Below, piece by piece: positions 7,509-14,113 of a stretch of 40,974 nt of DNA. The stretch spans positions 1 through 40,974 of the forward strand of contig JAJYDW010000035.1 of the NCBI GenBank assembly GCA_021790385.1. Direction: 5' to 3'. The DNA comes from Planctomycetota bacterium. Lineage in GTDB: Bacteria > Planctomycetota > Phycisphaerae > WQYP01. Below the pieces are notes generated by a model. It did not search any database, was not told the DNA's origin, and saw only the letters and a list, made by a program, of their open reading frames with translations. The position numbers and the translations under genes were made by a program. Within the stretch, counting starts at the first letter, position 1. Each line of letters opens with the position of its first letter.

Positions 7509-8480
7509 TTACCCGGCACCGGAGCCAAGCTTAAATTCATAACTCCGCCGCCACTGCAGCCGTTGTCCCGGCAACAGCCGCACCGCGATAAAGACTTCCG
7601 GACTGAACATAAATTGGTTCGCCCACAGGGCAAATCGGCTCATGGCATAATCACCATGCACAGATACGCTCTGGCCAGTTTTTTGGTGGGTTAGCCTAAA
7701 CCGGTTTTGGCTAGCCGGTGCTGCCTGGGTGGAGGCAAAATAACCTCCCGCCGCGACAGGGCGAAACCCGTCGAGTCGATTTTTGCGGTGACGCAGCCAC
7801 GTGGAGGGCGTTTGCGTCACGGGAAAACCGAGTTGCAGGCTGTAGGATGGGGACACCTCCACCCCGTCAAAGCAGAAAAAATTATGATTGTATTGATCGG
7901 TATCGAATGGATGTCGGCCGGTGTTGAATAATTCATAATCAATATGCAAGCGAGCCGCACCGGCCTCAACCTGATAACTTTTGTGATAATCGTAGGCCCA
8001 ACCGTTATGGCCCGAAAAATTCTGGCGAAAGGCCAGCTTCGAGCGGCTCTTTTCCACAGCCCGGCCGCCCCAACGTACCACCGGATACGCCCGGCTGAAT
8101 TGGTAATCCTTCTCGTCCAGGCGTTGGAGTTCGCCAATGCCGATTTTGAGAAATGGGGCACCGGGTTTGGCTTGGGCATAGCCGGGGGTTTGCGCAATTC
8201 CGAACTCATCCACCAAGCCCGGCCAGCCTAAAAAGTAATGCCCCCGCAACGTCACCGCGGTAACGCTGCCCAGCGTGTCAAAACGCCAGCCATGTTCCGC
8301 CAGCAGATGAATCGGCGGCATGCCGATCTGCACCTGAAACTGCGCGTCACCGAGGGTTTCCTGCATTGGCTGGACAGGACAATCCGTCGAGGGCTTTTTA
8401 CGCTTGCTGATTTTCGTCAACTGAATGGGGCCGGCACCGGTCTGTTTCTGCTGCGTCGCTTTCATCAATTTGAACCTCAT
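7509..8480 (-). CDS. Uncharacterised protein, galactose mutarotase-like fold suspected
   Basis: A 323-residue soluble protein with no signal peptide. I recognise a family of hypothetical proteins with a segment like KPGAPFLKIGIGELQR, then YELFNTGRHPFDTDQYNHNF, which resembles the core beta-sandwich of aldose-1-epimerase/mutarotase-like domains. A catalytic His or Glu cannot be assigned with certainty. A carbohydrate-related role is therefore only a suggestion. The start ATG at 8480 is favoured because AAGGA lies 8 bases upstream. The frame is open to 8582, but that extension has no ribosome site. It is transcribed away from the SYLF lipoprotein gene and is not obviously in an operon. Confidence 0.7.
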   Translation of the reverse strand: MRFKLMKATQQKQTGAGPIQLTKISKRKKPSTDCPVQPMQETLGDAQFQVQIGMPPIHLLAEHGWRFDTLGSVTAVTLRGHYFLGWPGLVDEFGIAQTPGYAQAKPGAPFLKIGIGELQRLDEKDYQFSRAYPVVRWGGRAVEKSRSKLAFRQNFSGHNGWAYDYHKSYQVEAGAARLHIDYELFNTGRHPFDTDQYNHNFFCFDGVEVSPSYSLQLGFPVTQTPSTWLRHRKNRLDGFRPVAAGGYFASTQAAPASQNRFRLTHQKTGQSVSVHGDYAMSRFALWANQFMFSPEVFIAVRLLPGQRLQWRRSYEFKLGSGAG

Positions 8481-8618
8481 AACAATTTTCCTTCTTCCAA
8501 CATACGCGGTTTCCGGCGACCTGCAAGGATCGCCACCATGCGTGGAAAATTTTCCCCGGACCGTGGTGCCCGTGCCCCCCACCAGTTGGACAGTATCGTC
8601 TTTAGCCGATCTTTGGCC

Positions 8619-8624
8619 TATAAT
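8619..8624 (+). promoter_or_regulatory. Consensus -10 box upstream of SYLF lipoprotein gene
   Basis: A perfect TATAAT lies 69 bases before the start codon at 8693, in the intergenic region with the divergent mutarotase-like gene. No clear -35 hexamer at the ideal spacing was found. Confidence 0.4.
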
Positions 8625-8692
8625 GGAATGGGTTGAGCAGCAATGGTTGCCGCTTAACGCAGTGGGCGATTTTTTTTACCAAGGAGATTACC

Positions 8693-9259
8693 ATGAAGCG
8701 TTTACTTGCCATCGGTTTGCCTGTGCTTTTGGCCATGGTGTTCATGGCGGGGTGTTCCACCACGGAACCTGTCACCTCTGCAGGGCGTGATACTCTTAGA
8801 CTGCAGGTACAGGGCTCAATAAACACCTTCAAGGCCAAGCGACCGTCCACCCGGTATTATTTTACCCACGCCTATGCGTATGCCGTATTTCCCAATGTGG
8901 GTGGCGGAGCGGTGGGCATTGGTGGAGCCGGAGGACGCGGCGAGGTTTTTCAGCAGGGCAAACTGATCGGTTATTGCAAACTCGTGCAGGGTACTATTGG
9001 CGCCCAGTTGGGCGGACAAACCTTTGCTGAGATCATTTTCTTTCATACGCCGGCGGATCTGGCCGATTTTAAAAATGGCCAGATTGCCTTTGACGCCCGG
9101 GCGACAGCGGTCGCAGCGGCCAGCGGGGCCGGCACTGCCGCCAATTACGAACACGGCACAATGGTTTATGTCCTGCCCTTGGGTGGGCTGATGGCCCAGG
9201 CATCTATTGGCGGCCAGCAATTTACCTTTGTTCCGATCCGGTCTGATGGCACATGGTAA
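8693..9259 (+). CDS. SYLF (Ysc84-like) domain lipoprotein
   Basis: A 188-residue lipoprotein. The signal peptide MKRLLAIGLPVLLAMVFMAG ends in a lipobox with Cys21. The mature part reads as a SYLF/Ysc84 domain, with YYFTHAYAYAVFPNVGGGAV, then GRGEVFQQGKLIGYCKL and GGQTFAEIIFF. SYLF domains bind lipids and, in yeast, actin. The bacterial role is unclear and probably lies at the envelope. The start is set by AAGGAG 6 bases upstream of the ATG at 8693. The amidase gene starts 18-33 bases after the stop, so the two are likely co-transcribed. Confidence 0.85.
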   Translation: MKRLLAIGLPVLLAMVFMAGCSTTEPVTSAGRDTLRLQVQGSINTFKAKRPSTRYYFTHAYAYAVFPNVGGGAVGIGGAGGRGEVFQQGKLIGYCKLVQGTIGAQLGGQTFAEIIFFHTPADLADFKNGQIAFDARATAVAAASGAGTAANYEHGTMVYVLPLGGLMAQASIGGQQFTFVPIRSDGTW

Positions 9260-9292
9260 AGCCAGATATATTATCGATTGGCAGAAACGGCA

Positions 9293-9880
9293 ATGATATC
9301 GTCCATTGACGAATCCGTTTTCCCAGGTGCGCCGCATGCACGTATTGCCGGAGCGGGTATCCAAGCGCCGGCAATTTTACCCAGATCGGCTTTTACCCAG
9401 GCGGCCCCGACCGCCGCCATGATGCCCATGGGGGCCATTGAGCGTGTGACCATTCATCACAGCGGCTTTCCGCAAGCGTGGACCGCAGATGATCAACAAC
9501 TTACGGCCGAACATCTGGAATTTATCCGCCGGTTTCATACCGATGCCCAACCCCAAGGCCGCGGCTGGGCAGACATCGGCTATCACTTTGCCGTGGACCG
9601 CGCAGGTCGGGTGTGGCAGGCTCGTACATTGCTGCATCAAGGGGCACATGTACGTAATCACAACCAGCACAATGTAGGAATTGTGGTTTTGGGTAATTTT
9701 GATATGCAATCGCCCACGCATAGCCAGGCCCGTGGTCTGACGGACCTTGTTACATGCCTGCGCTGCATTTATGCCATCGTGCCAATGGCAATCCGGACCC
9801 ACCGCGAGTTGGCCGATGAACCCACCAGTTGCCCCGGCGAGGCGCTGATGGCCCAGGTGCGGGCTTTTCGCGGTTTTTGA
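9293..9880 (+). CDS. N-acetylmuramoyl-L-alanine amidase (PGRP/Amidase_2 family)
   Basis: A zinc amidase domain that cuts the lactyl-amide bond of peptidoglycan. The ligands are visible: the first histidine in VTIHHSGF, the distal histidine in RTHREL and the cysteine in TSCPGEAL. The conserved tyrosine is in ADIGYHFAVDRAGRVWQAR. The first 40 residues are Ala/Pro-rich with no clear signal peptide, so export is uncertain. The start is ambiguous: ATG 9293 has no good ribosome site, and an in-frame TTG at 9278 is the alternative. It lies just behind the SYLF lipoprotein gene, fitting an envelope operon. Confidence 0.85.
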   Translation: MISSIDESVFPGAPHARIAGAGIQAPAILPRSAFTQAAPTAAMMPMGAIERVTIHHSGFPQAWTADDQQLTAEHLEFIRRFHTDAQPQGRGWADIGYHFAVDRAGRVWQARTLLHQGAHVRNHNQHNVGIVVLGNFDMQSPTHSQARGLTDLVTCLRCIYAIVPMAIRTHRELADEPTSCPGEALMAQVRAFRGF

Positions 9881-9935
9881 GTTGCCGCCGTAGCTCGCAC
9901 GGGCTTGGTTCTTCCGCAACACCTGATATTTCGGC

Positions 9936-9941
9936 TATACT
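9936..9941 (+). promoter_or_regulatory. Possible -10 box before bifunctional nuclease gene
   Basis: TATACT lies 76 bases upstream of the start codon at 10018. A weak TTCCGC lies 18 bases upstream of it. It would separate transcription of the nuclease and lpdA genes from the amidase. Confidence 0.3.
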
Positions 9942-10017
9942 ATGATGCACTCGCTGGCGGATCGACCCGGGGATGCAGCCCGGGCCGGCGTTTTCAAGCC
10001 GGTTGACGGAGAACATC

Positions 10018-10425
10018 ATGGCTGTGCAGATGGAATTAACTCGCATCATTATAGCGGAAACTTCCGATCAGCAGTTCATCTTTCTCAAGGAAAAAGAAGG
10101 TTCGCGCACGTTGCCGATTGTCATTGGATCCGCCGAAGCCATTGCCATTGATAACCGGCTCAAAGGCACAAAATTTCCCCGGCCGCAAACGCATGAATTG
10201 CTGGCCAATATTATTGATAAAATGGGCGGCAAACTGGAACGCATCGTCATCAACGACCTGCAGGAACATACTTTTTTTGCGCAGCTTATTATTCGCCGCG
10301 ACGGCCAACGCCTGGAAATCGATTCACGTCCCAGCGATGCCATCGCCATTGGCATTGCCGAAGATATTCCCATTTTCGTCGCAGAACATGTGCTGGATCA
10401 GGTAACCGGAGACTCCCCAGGCTAG
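10018..10425 (+). CDS. Bifunctional nuclease (BFN/DUF151) family protein
   Basis: A 135-residue single-domain protein of the BFN/DUF151 family. It carries the family pattern: LPIVIGSAEAIAID near the N-terminus, then RPQTHELLANIID, the strand FFAQLII, and RPSDAIAIGI toward the C-terminus. Plant and bacterial homologues have been reported to have RNase and DNase activity, and the bacterial physiological role is unclear. The ATG at 10018 has GGAG 6 bases upstream. The frame is open from 9973, but without a ribosome site. It ends in TAG. The lpdA gene begins 56 bases later. Confidence 0.9.
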   Translation: MAVQMELTRIIIAETSDQQFIFLKEKEGSRTLPIVIGSAEAIAIDNRLKGTKFPRPQTHELLANIIDKMGGKLERIVINDLQEHTFFAQLIIRRDGQRLEIDSRPSDAIAIGIAEDIPIFVAEHVLDQVTGDSPG

Positions 10426-10481
10426 ATTGGTCCCACTTACTGCCTTCATCCAGCCCCTTATCACAACAAAGGATTTCATCC

Positions 10482-11894
10482 ATGAATGTTAATCAATATG
10501 ATCTTGCCGTTATTGGTGCCGGCCCCGGCGGCTACGTCGCGGCCATCCGCGCAGCTCAACTTGGCCTGCGCGTCGCCTGCATTGAAAAGGAAAATCGCCT
10601 CGGCGGCACCTGCCTGCGCGTGGGTTGTATTCCCAGCAAGGCCCTTCTGGAAAGCAGTGAAAAATTTGTACAAGCGAAGGAGCACTTTGGCGATCACGGC
10701 ATACACGCGGAAAATCTACGCATCGAAATCTCCGCGATGATGACCCGTAAAAATCAGATTATCGAAACCTTGGCCAACGGCATCAGCGGATTGTTCAAAA
10801 AAAATAAAATAGACCACGAGCACGGCACTGCCTCTTTCCTGGCCCCCAATCAACTGCAAATTTCCTCATCGGCTGGAACACGCACGATATCCGCCAGCCG
10901 CATTTTGATTGCCACCGGCTCAGCACCCATTGAATTACCGGGCTTGCCATTTGACGGCAAACGGGTCATCAGTTCCGACCAAGCCATTGCCCTGGAGAAA
11001 GTGCCGCAGCAACTGGTAGTTATTGGGGCCGGTGCCATTGGCCTTGAGCTGGGCAGCGTGTGGAGCCGGCTTGGATCGCAGGTAACGGTGTTGGAACTTT
11101 TCCCCGCGGTATTGCCGGGCGCTGATGAAGAAATGGCCCGGCAGATGGAACGGGCGCTGCGTGATCAGGGAATGAAATTTCATTTCGGTATTACGGCTAA
11201 AGGCCTCAAAGAAGAAAAGAAGCGACTGCAAGTGGTCTTTGGCCCATCCGACGGCCCCGCCGACAAAGATTCATCGACACCCGCAGATGTGGTATTGGTG
11301 GCGGTGGGCCGCCGCGCTGCCGCACAGGGCCTGAATCTGGAAAAGGTCGGCGTAAACTGCGACTCGCGCGGCCGCATCGTGGTCAACGATCGCTGGGAAA
11401 CGTCGGTGCCCAATATCTACGCTATAGGGGATGTCATCGCCGGGCCGATGCTTGCGCACAAGGCGGAGGAAGAAGGCATTGCCGCGGTGGAACTGATCTG
11501 TGGGAAGGCGGGCCACGTCAATTATGACGTGATCCCCTACGTGGTGTACACCGCTCCGGAACTGGCCTGGGTGGGTAAAACGGAAGCCCAACTTAAGGAA
11601 AAGTCGATCAGCTACCGCACCGGCAAATTCCGCTTCGCCGCCAACGCCCGTGCGTTGTGCATGGATGAAGCCCAGGGCTTGGTGAAAATTCTCGCCGATG
11701 CCAAAACCGATCGTGTTTTGGGGGTGCATATCTTTGGTCCGCAGGCATCGAGCCTGATTGCCGAGGCAGGCTTGGCGATGGAATTTGGTGCCAGCAGCGA
11801 AGATATTGCCCGCACTTGCCATGCCCACCCCAGTCTGCCGGAAACATTAAAGGAAGCAGCTCTGGCGGTGGATGGCCGAACGATTAACTCTTAA
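10482..11894 (+). CDS. lpdA: Dihydrolipoyl dehydrogenase (E3)
   Basis: A 470-residue flavoprotein disulfide reductase, the E3 component of 2-oxoacid dehydrogenase and glycine cleavage complexes. It oxidises dihydrolipoamide with NAD+. The FAD-binding GAGPGG is at residues 12-17. The redox pair C44/C49 lies in GGTCLRVGCIPSKALL. The NAD fold GAGAIGLELG is in the middle, and IYAIGDV is the second FAD contact. The C-terminal dimer domain ends with the catalytic His449-Glu454 in HAHPSLPE. Length and motifs are complete. The start has AAAGGA 8 bases upstream. No E1 or E2 genes are nearby, so E3 is encoded apart from its partners here. Confidence 0.93.
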   Translation: MNVNQYDLAVIGAGPGGYVAAIRAAQLGLRVACIEKENRLGGTCLRVGCIPSKALLESSEKFVQAKEHFGDHGIHAENLRIEISAMMTRKNQIIETLANGISGLFKKNKIDHEHGTASFLAPNQLQISSSAGTRTISASRILIATGSAPIELPGLPFDGKRVISSDQAIALEKVPQQLVVIGAGAIGLELGSVWSRLGSQVTVLELFPAVLPGADEEMARQMERALRDQGMKFHFGITAKGLKEEKKRLQVVFGPSDGPADKDSSTPADVVLVAVGRRAAAQGLNLEKVGVNCDSRGRIVVNDRWETSVPNIYAIGDVIAGPMLAHKAEEEGIAAVELICGKAGHVNYDVIPYVVYTAPELAWVGKTEAQLKEKSISYRTGKFRFAANARALCMDEAQGLVKILADAKTDRVLGVHIFGPQASSLIAEAGLAMEFGASSEDIARTCHAHPSLPETLKEAALAVDGRTINS

Positions 11895-12135
11895 GAGCTT
11901 CTCCCGCCAGCGTTGTTGGAAGACAGGTAAATAAGCCGTATTATAAAATCTGTCTGGGGACCTGGGCATCGTTTGCCACGGACGTCGCAGAGCCGCCGCT
12001 TCAGCTTTACCGGCACGGGAACCGCAGACTTCACTGACATGCTGCGGTTGATTGGCGATGCTTCAGGACGGTGGAAGAGGTGGACGGGCGAGGGAAAATC
12101 CTGCAGACGTACCGCCCGCCCCGCAGCAGCCCACA
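11895..12135. other. Intergenic, no gene recognised
   Basis: This lies between lpdA and a decayed small gene. Plus-strand open frames crossing to about 12370 overlap the small minus-strand gene and show no family features. I see no terminator with a U-run directly after lpdA. Confidence 0.3.
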
Positions 12136-12271
12136 TCACTGCATGTATTCCCACATTTCATGCTGGCAGAGCCAGATCGGCGTTTCGCCGGATAAATTCG
12201 TCGACGGGCAGTCCGTCAATGGTCAGCGGACGACGAACCCGCTTCTGCTTGCCGTGGATGAAAATGGTCAT
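12136..12271 (-). pseudogene. Frameshifted tiny conserved planctomycete protein
   Basis: The minus-strand ATG at 12271 has AAGGAG 3 bases upstream (a tighter spacing than usual). The first frame reads MTIFIHGKQKRVRRP and then IDGLPVDEFIRRNAD, and ends at a TGA at 12160-12158. I recall a small planctomycete family with the pattern IDGLPVDEFIRRNADPIWLH and a tail near NEMWEYM. Here the tail is present in the next frame, as WLCQHEMWEYMQ with a stop at 12138-12136. The switch lies at GATC (12178-12175), where loss of 5 bases between two GATC copies would explain it. So the gene is either recently broken or affected by a sequencing error. An upstream in-frame ATG at 12340 would lengthen the N-terminus. 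Function is unknown. Confidence 0.5.
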
Positions 12272-12490
12272 AGACTCCTTCGGTTGCCGTTGGCGGGCAC
12301 ACTTTTGAGCCGCAGGCAGTGTTCGCTTGGGATTTTTCATTGGCGGGGAACCTTGTATTTTCTCCAATAGCCTCATCCCGATTATCCTTCTCCACGAAAG
12401 AGGCGCGGGGCCGTGTCTAATAGAAGGCCGCGCTCACCAGAACAGGAAAATTAATGACGGGTGGAAACAGAATTGGCGGTAAATTGGCAA

Positions 12491-13102
12491 TCATGGACGA
12501 ACGCCAATGACCACTAACGGTACGGCGGGAGTTGACCTGCCCTGCCGGAGAAGGTCGTAGATAGCGGCTTCGTAATAATATGGTCCCGAGGACATTTGCT
12601 CCTGGAGCTCCTTCATCGGCAGTAGCTCAACGCCTACATCGATCTCACCCCCAACGAAGAAGGCCATGTGCTTGACGAACATGTCGTAGGCCACAAAAGA
12701 GTACTTGCCAAACTGAATTTCGATTGCAATTCGATCCTTGACGAAGTCGGTCTGGTTGTAGGAGCGGATGGGACGGCGGCCGGCCCCCTCAATTTGCTTT
12801 TTTTGCTCTGCCGGATCCAACAGTAAGGTCTTGCGTATAAGCTGGGCGTCGTCTGTCACCCAATAGGATGTGCGTGACTCTTTCCAACCTTTATTCCCAA
12901 GATGCATGCGGAAATTCTTGTTCATCGCCTTCGGACTGAAAAGCACCATTCCGAGCATCGTTTTTTCCTTTGATATTTTTGTCTTACACGTAGCCGCGTC
13001 CACCGAGGCGATGACTGACTCGATCTCATCCCAGAGGCTCGGTCTATGGAAGTGAATGTGTTCGCGGCCATTCAGATGCGAGTACATTGCCCCGATTTTC
13101 AT
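12491..13102 (-). CDS. Type II restriction endonuclease, BstYI-like (predicted R^GATCY)
   Basis: A 203-residue nuclease that closely resembles my memory of BstYI along its whole length, including YSHLNG near the start, then SYNQTDFVKDR, FGKYSFVAYD and FVKHMAFF. The BglII/BstYI-type active site D-x8-E-x-Q is present as D119, E128 and Q130. BstYI cuts R^GATCY, and the same specificity is inferred but not proven. The start ATG overlaps the methyltransferase stop by 4 bases (ATGA), so the nuclease is translated after its protective enzyme, a common arrangement for type II systems. The pair probably arrived by horizontal transfer, because such systems are mobile and the neighbours are housekeeping genes. 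Confidence 0.85.
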   Translation of the reverse strand: MKIGAMYSHLNGREHIHFHRPSLWDEIESVIASVDAATCKTKISKEKTMLGMVLFSPKAMNKNFRMHLGNKGWKESRTSYWVTDDAQLIRKTLLLDPAEQKKQIEGAGRRPIRSYNQTDFVKDRIAIEIQFGKYSFVAYDMFVKHMAFFVGGEIDVGVELLPMKELQEQMSSGPYYYEAAIYDLLRQGRSTPAVPLVVIGVRP

Positions 13103-13995
13103 CTCTGGCCACCATTTTTAAGTGATGGGTCATAAATTGGACGATCCATTGGGCGCGTGCGGAGACGTCCCTCGCAGAGGTCAACGAGTCGGCCCTCGGC
13201 AATCTGAACGTATTTAGGTTCGATGTCGCAACCGTAACCATCGCGGCTATTTTTAATCGCCGCAATAATCGCCGAGCCAACCCCCATATAGGGATCAAGC
13301 ACCCAATCGCCTGGGTTCGCCATCGACAGCACCAACCGCTCGACCAGTTCCACCGGGAACTGGCACGGATGGTCCGTTTTTTCCACGTGGTTGGCTTTAA
13401 CATTCGGTATCACCCAGACATCGCCGGGATTCTTGCCGAGTGGGTTGCACGAAAACTCGCCAGCCCGTGGCCCCTTGAAATATTTTTTCCCGGGATATTT
13501 CGCTGGGACGCGAATGGGATCCAGGTTAAACAGGTACTCGTCGGATTTGGTAAACCAAAGTATGGTTTCGTAGCGCCCGGAGAAACGCTTCGAACAGTGC
13601 AAGCCGTGCTCAAAATGCCAAATAATCCGATTTCTGAGCGTCAGGCCAAGTTCTTTGAAAATCGGATAGAGAACCAGATCCAGCGGAACTACCTCGCCAC
13701 TCGTCGAGATGTGGTTACCCACCTGCCAACAAAGCGAACCAGTGGGGGTAAGCAACCGGACACACTCTGATATTACCCTACCTTGTTCTTGAGCATAGTC
13801 CTCAAGACGGCGGCGCTTCTCATATTCTTTACCAATGTTATACGGCGGTGATGTGACGATCAGTTGAAAGGCCGCCGATTTCAGCGTCCGCATGAAGGCG
13901 AGGTTATCAGCACATTCCACATGGTAATTGCCATAGGCGACAGCAATCCGTGTGTCGAATACCTCGTGCGGAAAGAGTATTTCTGCTTGGGCCAT
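13099..13995 (-). CDS. Type II DNA methyltransferase, beta class, probably N4-cytosine
   Basis: A 298-residue methyltransferase paired with the BstYI-like nuclease. The catalytic motif IV is TSPPYN (residues 48-53) and the SAM-binding motif I DPYMGVG is at 234-240. This order (IV before I) marks the beta class. A serine in S-P-P-Y is typical of N4-cytosine enzymes, as for M.BstYI, whereas N6-adenine enzymes usually have D-P-P-Y. It should protect the R-GATC-Y site of the partner nuclease. GGAGG lies 6 bases before the ATG at 13995. The 4-base overlap with the nuclease gene makes a two-gene operon. Confidence 0.88.
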   Translation of the reverse strand: MAQAEILFPHEVFDTRIAVAYGNYHVECADNLAFMRTLKSAAFQLIVTSPPYNIGKEYEKRRRLEDYAQEQGRVISECVRLLTPTGSLCWQVGNHISTSGEVVPLDLVLYPIFKELGLTLRNRIIWHFEHGLHCSKRFSGRYETILWFTKSDEYLFNLDPIRVPAKYPGKKYFKGPRAGEFSCNPLGKNPGDVWVIPNVKANHVEKTDHPCQFPVELVERLVLSMANPGDWVLDPYMGVGSAIIAAIKNSRDGYGCDIEPKYVQIAEGRLVDLCEGRLRTRPMDRPIYDPSLKNGGQR

Positions 13996-14113
13996 CTATA
14001 CCTCCAAGTTCCTCGCAGACAATTATACCAGCGAGCCGGTGGGTGCCAAGGCATCCAGAGCACTGGCTCATCTGCTCCGGGCAAGGTAGGATGCGGAACA
14101 TGGGTGGTTAGAC

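Noticed and set aside
11973..12370. Plus-strand open frames after lpdA
   Set aside because: They overlap the small minus-strand gene whose two conserved parts are recognisable.
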